From an uncultured Pelagibacteraceae bacterium (GTDB lineage Bacteria > Pseudomonadota > Alphaproteobacteria > Pelagibacterales > Pelagibacteraceae), in NCBI GenBank assembly GCA_902577525.1, contig CACGZG010000001.1, positions 1 through 64,000 of the forward strand: a stretch of 64,000 bases of DNA. Reading direction: 5' to 3'. The notes under the pieces are model-generated. The model worked only from the letters and a program-made list of their open reading frames with translations, was not told the DNA's origin and made no database searches. The position numbers and the translations under genes are program-made. The first letter of the stretch is position 1, and the number at the start of each line of letters is the position of its first letter. Positions 1 to 8,466 of this stretch are shown here, piece by piece.

Positions 1-13
1 ATATAGTTTATAA

Positions 14-610
14 TTAGAATTTATAAATTTAAATTTTTCAAATTTAAAAAAATTTATATCCAATTTTATTAAAGATATACCAATAAAAAAAATTTATGCG
101 TTTGAGCCACAAAAAAATATTTTTGATTGTTTAAAAAATAAATTTTCAAAAAATAAAAGATTCATTTTAAGAAATTGTGCAATAAGTAATAAAAATGGTT
201 TCAAAAAGATCAAAATCAATAAACTGACATCTACATCTAGCTTATCAAAATTAAATAAGGCGTCTTTTTTTTTCAAATTTAAAAATATTTTAATTCCAAC
301 TATTAATAGATTCCAAAAAATTGAAACTAAGACTATTGACAAAGTTTTCATAAAAAAATCATTAAGATCCTCATTGCTTAAAATTGATGTCGAAGGACAT
401 GAATGGGAGGTTTTGATGGGTGCTAAAAACTCAATACAATCTTTTAACTATATTATCATTGAGAAACAAATGTTTAACTTATATAAAATTTCTGATTTTG
501 AAAAATCACATAGATATTTAGTCAAAAATGGTTTTGTTTTAATTAAAAAATTTAGGTTTCCAACTTTTCACTTTGAAGATAGACTTTATCTAAATAATTC
601 AAAATTATAA
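14..610 (+). pseudogene. FkbM-family methyltransferase fragment (lacks N-terminal SAM-binding motif and a canonical start)
   Basis: Frame read from 14: ...KKIYAFEPQKNIFDCLKNKF...LLKIDVEGHEWEVLMGAKNSI. YAFEP and LKIDVEGHE are FkbM hallmarks. All three + frames have a stop in the first 17 nt and no ATG/GTG/TTG occurs in this frame before TTG 374. Confidence 0.6.
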
Positions 611-687
611 ATTTGATTAATAAAATTACTTGAATAAAGAAAAAACTATATTAATAAAGTTATTGTTAACAAAATTTATATTATAAT

Positions 688-1974
688 ATGTCGGTTAAAT
701 ACCTTAAAAAATCACCAAAAACCTCATCAACTGATGATTCTAAAACGAATGGGATTGTGCAAGATCTATTAAAAGATCTTGAAAACACAAAGGAACAAGG
801 CTGTATCGATCTTACAAAAAAGTTTGATAAATATAGTGGAGAAATTATTGTTTCAAGAGAGCGAATTGAGGAAATAAAAATGACTTTGGATCAAAAAACC
901 AAAGATGATATTCAATTTTCTTTTGATCGAGTAAGAAAATTTGCTGAAGCACAATTAAAAAATTATGGCCAAGATTTTGAAGTAGAACTCTCAGATGGCT
1001 TATACGCTGGTCAAAAACTAATTCCTGTTAATACAGCTGGGTGTTATATACCAGGCGGTAGATATGCACACATAGCGTCTGCAGTGATGAGTGTTACAAC
1101 GGCTAAAGTTGCTGGAGTAAAAAATATTATTGCTTGTAGTCCACCAAAAGAAGGTATAGGGGCTCACCCTACTATAGTTTATACAGCTGATCTTTGTGGA
1201 GCAGATATTATCTTGAACTTAGGTGGCGTTCCTGCAATTGCTGCAATGACAAATGGTTTGTTTAAAAATCCTCCAGCAGACATCATTGTTGGTCCGGGAA
1301 ATCAGTTCGTTGCGGAGGCAAAAAGAATTTTATATGGAAAAGTTGGTATCGATCTATTTGCAGGTCCAACTGAAATCGGAATAATTGCTGATGCAAAAGC
1401 TGATCCAGAGATAGTGGCTGTTGATTTAGTTGGTCAAGCAGAACATGGTTACAATTCTCCTTGTTGGTTATATACAACAAGTAAAGAATTAGCTGAAAAA
1501 GTAATGAAAAGAGTTCCAGAATTAATTGCAGAACTACCAGAGATACCTAGACAAAATGCTGATGCAGCTTGGAGAGATTACGGAGAAGTTATACTTTGTG
1601 ACACTGATGAAGAAATTGTAAAAGTTAGTGATGAATATGCTCCTGAACATTTAGAGGTTCAAACAGAAAACTTAGAATGGTATCATAAAAGATTGACTAA
1701 CTATGGATCTTTATTTGTTGGAGAAGAGACAACGGTTGCATATGGAGATAAGTGTTCAGGTACAAATCATATTCTACCAACTAAAGGAGCAGGTAAATAC
1801 ACTGGAGGTTTATTTGTTGGAAAATTTATTAAAACTCTAAGTTTTCAAAGGATGACGAAAGAATCTACAGAGCTTGTAGGCGCTGCTGCAGCCAGAATAT
1901 CTAGATATGAAGGAATGGAAGCGCATGCAAGGACTGGTGATGTAAGATTAAAAAAATACGGATATTCTAATTAA
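688..1974 (+). CDS. Histidinol dehydrogenase superfamily protein, HpsN-like (sulfopropanediol 3-dehydrogenase type)
   Basis: 428 aa; AGCYIPGGRYAHIASAVMSVTTAKVAGV, VGPGNQFVAEAKR, SGTNHILPTKGAGKYTGG; N-terminus MSVKYLKKSPKTS resembles HpsN-type rather than classical HisD. Confidence 0.8.
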   Translation: MSVKYLKKSPKTSSTDDSKTNGIVQDLLKDLENTKEQGCIDLTKKFDKYSGEIIVSRERIEEIKMTLDQKTKDDIQFSFDRVRKFAEAQLKNYGQDFEVELSDGLYAGQKLIPVNTAGCYIPGGRYAHIASAVMSVTTAKVAGVKNIIACSPPKEGIGAHPTIVYTADLCGADIILNLGGVPAIAAMTNGLFKNPPADIIVGPGNQFVAEAKRILYGKVGIDLFAGPTEIGIIADAKADPEIVAVDLVGQAEHGYNSPCWLYTTSKELAEKVMKRVPELIAELPEIPRQNADAAWRDYGEVILCDTDEEIVKVSDEYAPEHLEVQTENLEWYHKRLTNYGSLFVGEETTVAYGDKCSGTNHILPTKGAGKYTGGLFVGKFIKTLSFQRMTKESTELVGAAAARISRYEGMEAHARTGDVRLKKYGYSN

Positions 1975-2552
1975 CAGTTTCCATTACCACATAAATTGTA
2001 AGTATACTCATAAAACTAATAATAAAAATATTAATTATTCTCCAAACTTTTTCACTCTGAGCATATTGAGATAAATACTTTGATAAATAACCAATTACAA
2101 AAAAGAAAAAAATTGATGCCACGGATGCTCCCAAACCAAAATATATTTTTTGATTGAGAATAAAATTTTTTGAAAAGTTACCTAAAAAGAATACTGTGTC
2201 TGAATAAACGTGAGGATTAAGGTATGTAAAACCTAGAGTTTTGAGAAAAATATTTAATTTTGATATATTTTTAATTTCATTATTTATTTGAACTTTGAAA
2301 TTGAATGACTTTATTTTTGAGTAAATAAAGTAAATTAAATATAAATTCAATTGTAGAATTAAAATATTGAATGAAGTAATGAAATAAAAATATTCCAAAA
2401 AATATTAAAATCAAATCTGATAATGAACAGATAAAACAAACCAAAAAAACATGTTGTTTTTTTAAGCCCTGCTCTATTAGAAAAATATTCTGTGGACCTA
2501 TCGCTAAGATCAAACTAAGTCCAGTAAAGAACCCTAATATTGGGTATTCCAT
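1967..2552 (-). pseudogene. LysE/ArgO-family amino-acid exporter interrupted by a single-base frameshift (ORFs 2280-2552 and 1967-2398)
   Basis: First ORF carries GLSLILAIGPQNIFLIEQGLKKQ...SDLILIFFGIF; second carries TLGFTYLNPHVYSDTVFFLG...FALG-like segment. Frames differ by +1; removing one A from the A5 run (T5 at 2314-2318 on +) joins them. Confidence 0.75.
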
Positions 2553-2564
2553 CTGAAAATAAAA

Positions 2565-2975
2565 TTATTCTGCGTTTGCAGTTAAAGTCTTGATTTCTAG
2601 TATATTTTCGTTTGGATCTTTTACAAAAAAAGTTTCTTGTTCATATTTAGTGCCCTTAAATCTTAAATAAGGTTCATCATAGTACTTTGCACCTTTTTCC
2701 TTAAGTCTTTTTTTAAGAGCATCAAAATCTTTTCTAGATAAATGAACTCCAAAGTGAGGAACGGAAACATTCCCCATATCAACATCATGTCTTTCATTAT
2801 CCAGTTTATGCTCGCTTGCATGAAGTGTTAATTCGTTTCCCCAAAAATCAACATCTGCCCACTCTTGAGCAGAATTGTCTAATCTACAACCAAGTGTTTC
2901 ACTATAAAATTTCTTTGCTGTTTCTAAATCTCCACATGGAATAGCTAGATGGAAACAATTTGTATTTTTGTACAT
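2565..2975 (-). CDS. VOC/glyoxalase-family protein
   Basis: 136 aa; [25 protein letters not shown]...[16 protein letters not shown]. Confidence 0.85.
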   Translation of the reverse strand: MYKNTNCFHLAIPCGDLETAKKFYSETLGCRLDNSAQEWADVDFWGNELTLHASEHKLDNERHDVDMGNVSVPHFGVHLSRKDFDALKKRLKEKGAKYYDEPYLRFKGTKYEQETFFVKDPNENILEIKTLTANAE

Positions 2976-2993
2976 TTTAATCCTCTTTAAATT

Positions 2994-3025
2994 AAGTATA
3001 TGGGTACTATATAGAGTATATACTT
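2994..3025. promoter_or_regulatory. Inverted repeat AAGTATAT-N16-ATATACTT in the divergent VOC/cysE intergenic region
   Basis: Perfect 8-bp arms at 2994-3001 and 3018-3025 with an inner near-palindrome TACTATATAGAGTA. Confidence 0.4.
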
Positions 3026-3057
3026 TTTTTTATCAACTGTTAGAAAACTCAAAAAAA

Positions 3058-3627
3058 ATGAATGATTTTTTACAATCTATAATTGACCGAGATCCTGCGG
3101 CAAAATCTAAGTTAAGTTTAATCTTAACTTACCCAGGCGTTAAAGCTATTTTTTTTCACAAAATTGCAAATTTTTTTGCGATAGCTAAATTTGATTTAGT
3201 TGCAAGAATCATTTCTCAATTTTCAAGATTTTTAACTGGAATAGAGATACATCCAAAAGCAAAGATTGGAAAAAATTTATTTATAGACCATGGTATGGGG
3301 GTTGTAATTGGCGAAACATCTGAGATTGGAAACAATGTAACAATTTATCATAACGTAACCTTGGGAGGTATTGCGCCAAGTATCAATGCTGACAATCAAA
3401 GAAATATGAAAAGACATCCAACTTTAGAAGATAATGTTGTTGTTGGATCCGGTGCTCAAATTCTTGGACCAGTTTTAATTGGAAAAAATTCATTAATTGG
3501 TGCTAATGCAGTAGTTACAAAAAATGTTCCAGAAAAATCAATAATGGTAGGAATTCCAGCTACAAGAGTTGGTGATGCTACAAAAGGATTTCAACCCTAT
3601 GCTGTTACTGATAAAGATAAAGATTAA
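3058..3627 (+). CDS. cysE: Serine O-acetyltransferase
   Basis: Left-handed beta-helix hexapeptide pattern: [44 protein letters not shown]. Start set to ATG 3058 (MNDFLQSI), not the ORF-track start at 2968. Confidence 0.9.
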   Translation: MNDFLQSIIDRDPAAKSKLSLILTYPGVKAIFFHKIANFFAIAKFDLVARIISQFSRFLTGIEIHPKAKIGKNLFIDHGMGVVIGETSEIGNNVTIYHNVTLGGIAPSINADNQRNMKRHPTLEDNVVVGSGAQILGPVLIGKNSLIGANAVVTKNVPEKSIMVGIPATRVGDATKGFQPYAVTDKDKD

Positions 3628-4628
3628 TGTCACAAATTAAAAATAACTTTATTGAATCAGTTGGTAATACACCTTTAATAAAATTAAAAGCAGCCTCTGA
3701 GATTACTGGATGTAATATTTATGGTAAAGCAGAATATCTTAATCCAGGTGGATCAGTCAAAGACAGGGCTGCTCTAGCACTAATAAAAGATGCACAAGAA
3801 AAGAAACTAATTTCAGAAGGTGGAATTGTTGTTGAAGGTACGGCGGGTAATACTGGGATTGGTTTATGTCTTTTAGGAAATTCTTTAGGTTATAAGACAA
3901 TTATTGTAATGAATGATAACCAAACCCAAGAAAAAAAAGATACTTTAAAAAATATTGGTGCAGATCTTAGACTAGTACCACCCAAACCATATAAAGATGA
4001 TGGTAATTACGTAAAAGTTGCAGGTCGTCTTGCTGAAGAATTAAAAAGCACAAATAACAATGGGGTCGTTTGGGCAAATCAATTTGATAACATTGCAAAT
4101 GCAAAAGGTCATTACGAAACGACTGGACCAGAAATTTGGAAACAAACTGATGGTAAAGTAGATGGCTTTGTCTGCGCATCAGGAACTGGAGGTACCATCG
4201 GTGGTGTAAGTAAATTTCTCAAAGAAAAAAATAAAAATATAAAAATTTATTTATCAGATCCAACAGGCTCTGCACTCTATAATCATATTATGAATGGTGA
4301 ACTTAAAGCTGAAGGTGGTTCAATAACTGAAGGTATTGGTTCAAGCAGAATAACTAAAAACTTTGCTGAAGCTAAAATTGATGGCGCCTTTTCAATCAGT
4401 GATCAAGAGTCTTTACCTATACTTTATGACTTAATTCAAAATGAGGGATTAAGTTTAGGGACTAGTTGTGGAGTAAATATTGCAGGTGCAATTAGATTAG
4501 GAAAAGAGCTAGGCCCAGGAAAAACGATAGTCACAATTCTTTGTGATAGATCAGATAAATACAACTCAAAGATGTTTAATAAATCTTTTTTAAAGGAAAA
4601 AAACCTCCCTATTCCAAGCTGGTTATAA
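3627..4628 (+). CDS. cysK: Cysteine synthase A (PLP-dependent)
   Basis: VGNTPLIKL, NPGGSVKDRAAL, EGTAGNTGIGL, ASGTGGTIGGVSKFL. Confidence 0.9.
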   Translation: MSQIKNNFIESVGNTPLIKLKAASEITGCNIYGKAEYLNPGGSVKDRAALALIKDAQEKKLISEGGIVVEGTAGNTGIGLCLLGNSLGYKTIIVMNDNQTQEKKDTLKNIGADLRLVPPKPYKDDGNYVKVAGRLAEELKSTNNNGVVWANQFDNIANAKGHYETTGPEIWKQTDGKVDGFVCASGTGGTIGGVSKFLKEKNKNIKIYLSDPTGSALYNHIMNGELKAEGGSITEGIGSSRITKNFAEAKIDGAFSISDQESLPILYDLIQNEGLSLGTSCGVNIAGAIRLGKELGPGKTIVTILCDRSDKYNSKMFNKSFLKEKNLPIPSWL

Positions 4629-4643
4629 TAACGCATACCAGGC

Positions 4644-4667
4644 ATGTAACAAAACAGTTACATTTTT
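4644..4667 (+). terminator. Putative rho-independent terminator after cysK
   Basis: ATGTAAC-AAAACA-GTTACAT followed by T run. Confidence 0.55.
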
Positions 4668-4696
4668 ATAATAATATTAATTAACATTAAGGATAT

Positions 4697-5068
4697 ATGA
4701 AAAAAATTATTATAGTTTTATCTTTTTTCATCTTTACATCTGCTAATGCAGAAATGAGTGACAAAGATAAATCAAAAGCATGGGATTGTATCGGTATTTA
4801 TATGGCTAACTACTTTCTTCCATCGGGTGAAAAGTTTGAGTACGGAATGAAAGAAAAATCAATTTCAACTGTGAAAGTTCTAAAAACCTACGCTCTTGAA
4901 ATAGGTATTCCAGAAAAAGATTGGGATGCTGGAGTAAACAAAGCAGTAGATAAACATTACGGTTCCAAATATGACAAAGCTAAAACTGACAAATGCCATA
5001 CATTTGTTGAGGCTTTAGTACCAAATGGAGCCGAGAGAGTAAAAAAAGTCGTTCAAACTTTATATTAA
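4697..5068 (+). CDS. Small secreted protein, unknown function
   Basis: Signal peptide MKKIIIVLSFFIFTSANA; two mature Cys; AAGGA upstream of ATG. Confidence 0.7.
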   Translation: MKKIIIVLSFFIFTSANAEMSDKDKSKAWDCIGIYMANYFLPSGEKFEYGMKEKSISTVKVLKTYALEIGIPEKDWDAGVNKAVDKHYGSKYDKAKTDKCHTFVEALVPNGAERVKKVVQTLY

Positions 5069-5079
5069 AAAGGAGATAA

Positions 5080-5559
5080 ATGAAAAAAATTATATTCACA
5101 ATATTGTTTTCAATGCTTTCAACCACAGCATTTGCTAATTCAGGAAAAATTAATTTGGAAGGTTTTGGATCATGGGATATTACCGCGATAAACGCTGGAA
5201 AAGGAGATTTAGCAATTACTTATGACGGAATAGCAAGTATGAAGGATAAAAACGGTGACCAAGTATTTAATAATGTTTCAGTTCATTGTGTTGGAGGATT
5301 GACTACCCAAGGTGGAAACTTTGTAGATGAAACTGGTATGTGTAGATTTGATCTTTTTGATGGTGAAAGTGTATTTATAAAATATACTGGTAAAGGAACT
5401 ACAGGTGTAGATGGATCTGGTGCATTTGTATTTGTGAGAGGAACTGGAAAATATGAAAATATCAAAGGTAGTGGAACCAGTAGTAGAACTAATCTAAAAA
5501 CGAAGAAAAAGGGTTTTGCATCAACTCTAAATATATTTAAGGGTGAGTACACATATTAA
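5080..5559 (+). CDS. Small secreted beta-rich protein, unknown function
   Basis: Signal peptide MKKIIFTILFSMLSTTAFA; strong SD aaaggag; Gly-rich alternating pattern GSGAFVFVRGTGKYENIKGSG. Confidence 0.7.
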   Translation: MKKIIFTILFSMLSTTAFANSGKINLEGFGSWDITAINAGKGDLAITYDGIASMKDKNGDQVFNNVSVHCVGGLTTQGGNFVDETGMCRFDLFDGESVFIKYTGKGTTGVDGSGAFVFVRGTGKYENIKGSGTSSRTNLKTKKKGFASTLNIFKGEYTY

Positions 5560-5578
5560 TAATCAATAAAGGAGTATT

Positions 5579-5950
5579 ATGTCAGAAATTAAATGTATAA
5601 ATTTAGGATATGTTGTTCCAAAAGATAAGGCTGATGAGGTTCTAGAATTATTCAAAACACATGCCGCATGGATGCAAGAATTTTACTCAGACTCAAATGA
5701 TGGATCTAAGTATTTGATAAGCTCATTTTTCACAAAAGCAGATGAATTTGTAAATCCTGCAGACCCAAGCCAAGGATTGACTGGAAATGTTGTTTTTACA
5801 ATTAATGAGAGATTTACATCAATGGATAGTGTTAAACGTCACGTGGAAAATGCAATGAAAAATGATTACTTTCCAAAATTTGGTGAAATAATGGAAAAAT
5901 ATGGTGTTGCTCGAAGCTTGGGTGGAGAAATATATCATTCAATAAGATAA
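5579..5950 (+). CDS. Small cytosolic protein, dimeric alpha-beta barrel/ABM-like
   Basis: 123 aa; SD aaaggag; pattern of short antiparallel strands and helices; no specific family identified. Confidence 0.6.
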   Translation: MSEIKCINLGYVVPKDKADEVLELFKTHAAWMQEFYSDSNDGSKYLISSFFTKADEFVNPADPSQGLTGNVVFTINERFTSMDSVKRHVENAMKNDYFPKFGEIMEKYGVARSLGGEIYHSIR

Positions 5951-5968
5951 AATTAAAAAAGGAGGAAA

Positions 5969-6259
5969 ATGGAAAAAGAAATGTTAGTACATCTTAAACT
6001 TAAAGAAGGTAAATTAGAAACTTTCATGGGTTGGATGCAATCAGATGAAGGTATGAGTGTCAGAAAAAGTGTTGCTTATCCTGAAAAAACTATTGGGGCT
6101 ATGATACCAGATAAGAGTGGGATGTTATTTAAAGTTAATGTTCATAATGAAGCTGGAATGAAAGAATTTGTAACCGGTAATAACCCTACTGCAAAAGCGA
6201 TCTATGCCGAGTGTGTAGAGAGTGCTCAGTTATTTGAACTATCTAAAATAAATCTATAA
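5969..6259 (+). CDS. Small ABM/dimeric alpha-beta barrel-like protein
   Basis: 96 aa; SD aaaggagg; strand-helix pattern; Met-rich. Confidence 0.55.
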   Translation: MEKEMLVHLKLKEGKLETFMGWMQSDEGMSVRKSVAYPEKTIGAMIPDKSGMLFKVNVHNEAGMKEFVTGNNPTAKAIYAECVESAQLFELSKINL

Positions 6260-6269
6260 AGGAGAAAAT

Positions 6270-6557
6270 ATGAAAAACTACATGGTAACTCACACTTTCA
6301 AATCAAAGGAGATGAAAGATAAATTTTCAGAGACAGTTGCATCAATGAAGATGGAAGATATTGTAAAATCAATGACTAGTGAAGATGCAGCATGTCAAAT
6401 GACTTGGAATACTCCAGGAGATACAATGCAAATGTTTTGTTGGTGGAAAGGTAAAAATCCAGAGGCTATTAATAAACAATTAGCATCTATGAATGACTTT
6501 TTTGAACCTCATAAATTTACTGAGTGCACAGATGAAGTAATGGATTACAACGCCTAG
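6270..6557 (+). CDS. Small Met-rich ferredoxin-like-fold protein, unknown function
   Basis: 95 aa with 11 Met; SD aaaggag; MFCWWKG motif. Confidence 0.55.
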   Translation: MKNYMVTHTFKSKEMKDKFSETVASMKMEDIVKSMTSEDAACQMTWNTPGDTMQMFCWWKGKNPEAINKQLASMNDFFEPHKFTECTDEVMDYNA

Positions 6558-6600
6558 AATAGGCCAAAACTTTTTTTAATTAAATTTAAGAGAAAAAAAA

Positions 6601-6918
6601 ATGAAAGTAATTTACACAAGAACAATGAGAGTAAAAGATGATGGTTTAGGAAAAGCAATGGAGATTGGGAAAGGTTTAGCTGCAGTAAGAAAAAAACATT
6701 ACCCCAATCATGATGTTTATTTCTCTTTTCAAATGGGTGGAGACCCAAGAACAATAAGAGAGACTTTAATTGGACCTATGTTTGAGGGTGATAATGAGGC
6801 TGACGCTAACATGTCTGCAGATCCTGAATATATGAAACTTTTAGAGCAATTAAAAGAAGTCGCCATAGAAGGAACTATTAAGGACGAGATAAGACCGATA
6901 TTTAGTGAAGGAGAATAA
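6601..6918 (+). CDS. Small ferredoxin-like/dimeric alpha-beta barrel-like protein
   Basis: 105 aa; MKVIYTRTMRVKDDGLGKAMEIGKGLAAVRKKHYP strand-helix pattern. Confidence 0.55.
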   Translation: MKVIYTRTMRVKDDGLGKAMEIGKGLAAVRKKHYPNHDVYFSFQMGGDPRTIRETLIGPMFEGDNEADANMSADPEYMKLLEQLKEVAIEGTIKDEIRPIFSEGE

Positions 6919-6921
6919 ATA

Positions 6922-7338
6922 ATGTTAGAAAAATTTAATGGGATATTTTATTTAATAATTTACTTAGTTCATTTTATTGGAGTTGGTGTTTATGCATTTC
7001 AAACTATTTTTGGCACTAAAAGCTTCATGGAAAGATTTGGTATAGATCCAAGTGGAGCAATAATGATTAGAATGGCAGGAGCATTTATGCTTGCTGTATT
7101 TTTAATGTCAATCTATGTAGGTTTTATAAGACCTGGAGGTTTGGAAAATACATGGGGTTTCTTAAATTTAGTTTTTATTAATAATCTATGTATTTTTTTA
7201 TGTAATTTTTATTCTATTAAAATAAATAAAACAGGTGTGAATGAGAAAACTACAAACGAGGGTGTTATTGCACCGTTTGTATTTACAATTATGAGTGCAA
7301 TTTTATGCTACGGTTTAGCAGATAAAATATACACCTAG
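6922..7338 (+). CDS. Small polytopic membrane protein (DUF4345-like topology)
   Basis: 138 aa with about four hydrophobic segments; SD gaaggag. Confidence 0.6.
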   Translation: MLEKFNGIFYLIIYLVHFIGVGVYAFQTIFGTKSFMERFGIDPSGAIMIRMAGAFMLAVFLMSIYVGFIRPGGLENTWGFLNLVFINNLCIFLCNFYSIKINKTGVNEKTTNEGVIAPFVFTIMSAILCYGLADKIYT

Positions 7339-7348
7339 GGAGTAAAAG

Positions 7349-7669
7349 ATGTCGATATTGAAAAGATATTCCGATGCAATAGACAAAAAAGACGAAGCAA
7401 CTATGAATAAACTTTTGCACGATGATTTTAAATTCACAATGCATAAAACTGGAAATTCATTAGGAAAAGCTGATGTGATTAAATGGGCAATGAGCGGTGA
7501 TATAAATCAAGATAAGTCAAGAATTGTGTATGAAAATGAAGACGTGGGTATACATCATTCATTCGTCACATTTAATGACGGAAATGTTGAGGCTGTAATG
7601 GCAGTTTATAGATATAAAGATGGAAAAATTGTTAGTTTAGAAACTGGCGCTACTCCAATGTCTAAATAA
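7349..7669 (+). CDS. NTF2/SnoaL-like protein
   Basis: 106 aa; LKRYSDAIDKKDEATMNKLLHDDFKFTMHKTGNSLGKADVIKW...AVYRYKDGKIVSLETGATP. Confidence 0.65.
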   Translation: MSILKRYSDAIDKKDEATMNKLLHDDFKFTMHKTGNSLGKADVIKWAMSGDINQDKSRIVYENEDVGIHHSFVTFNDGNVEAVMAVYRYKDGKIVSLETGATPMSK

Positions 7670-7888
7670 GTGAGAGAATTACTTTTTCTTTGTATACTTA
7701 TAACTGCATTTGATTTTTTTTTAATTATCTACGCATTTACAATTCCTCTTTATCCAAAAAAATGGCGGAAAGAGGTAAATAAAAAGTATAAAAATGAGAC
7801 AGCCACGGGAGTAACAATAATTTTTGTAACTATGGCAGCCTGTTTTTTATGGGTAATATATTTTTATTTTTTGATATTTATATTATAG
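7670..7888 (+). CDS. Two-TM small membrane protein
   Basis: 72 aa, GTG start abutting the previous stop (TAAGTG), two hydrophobic segments. Confidence 0.45.
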   Translation: MRELLFLCILITAFDFFLIIYAFTIPLYPKKWRKEVNKKYKNETATGVTIIFVTMAACFLWVIYFYFLIFIL

Positions 7889-7895
7889 TTTTTTA

Positions 7896-8231
7896 ATGAG
7901 TAATATTTTTTCGTATATAATTCTAATTGTTGCAGTAATTTTAGGAACTGCTGCAAATGGATTTGCAAAAAGTGCTCAGGGTTTTACTTTGCTATTACCA
8001 AGTATAATGACAGGAATTACTATAGTTGGATGTATGTATGCATTATCTTTGGTGATGAAAACTATTCCAGTAGGTGTCACCTATGCCTCTTTTGCTGGTT
8101 TATGTATCATAGCAACTATAATTATTGGAATTATCAAATTTAATCAAATGCCAGATATGTATACTATTTTAGGAATGATATTAATAATTTCAGGTGTTTT
8201 AATAGTAAATTTAATTGGAAAAACATCTTAA
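7896..8231 (+). CDS. SMR-like small multidrug-resistance family protein (paralog 1)
   Basis: 111 aa, 4 TM; GFAKSAQGFTLLLPS, IPVGVTYASFAGL, ILGMILIISGVLIVNLIGKTS align to EmrE. Confidence 0.75.
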   Translation: MSNIFSYIILIVAVILGTAANGFAKSAQGFTLLLPSIMTGITIVGCMYALSLVMKTIPVGVTYASFAGLCIIATIIIGIIKFNQMPDMYTILGMILIISGVLIVNLIGKTS

Positions 8232-8452
8232 TGATACCAAAAAAGTATTTTGATCTTATATTTATTTTAATCATGGGTTTTGGAATGAGTTTACTCATGA
8301 CTTTGATAATCACTTACATTAATACTGGAATGGATAGTGAATATATCAATAGATTTTTTAAAGCATGGACTGTAAGTTTACCAATAGCAATTATCGCAGC
8401 ACTTATTCTTGGTCCGCCAATAAAAAAACTGGTAGATAAAATTACTAAATAA
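8231..8452 (+). CDS. DUF2798-like two-TM protein
   Basis: GFGMSLLMTLIITYINTGMDSEYINRFFKAWTVSLPIAIIAALILGPPIKKLV. Confidence 0.65.
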   Translation: MIPKKYFDLIFILIMGFGMSLLMTLIITYINTGMDSEYINRFFKAWTVSLPIAIIAALILGPPIKKLVDKITK

Positions 8453-8466
8453 TCATACTGTAAAGT

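Noticed and set aside
94-351. ORF on minus strand (85 aa)
   Set aside because: Antisense to the FkbM-like reading frame; composition is that of an AT-rich shadow ORF.
1283-1480. Minus-strand ORF inside the HpsN/HisD-like gene
   Set aside because: Antisense shadow with no recognisable motif.
688-1974. Calling this gene hisD (histidine biosynthesis)
   Set aside because: N-terminus and core resemble HpsN-like paralogs and no his genes are nearby; symbol left blank.
3967-4179. Minus-strand ORF inside cysK
   Set aside because: Antisense shadow of a well supported gene.
5283-5552. Minus-strand ORF opposite a small secreted protein
   Set aside because: The + strand gene has a signal peptide and SD; the antisense ORF has neither.
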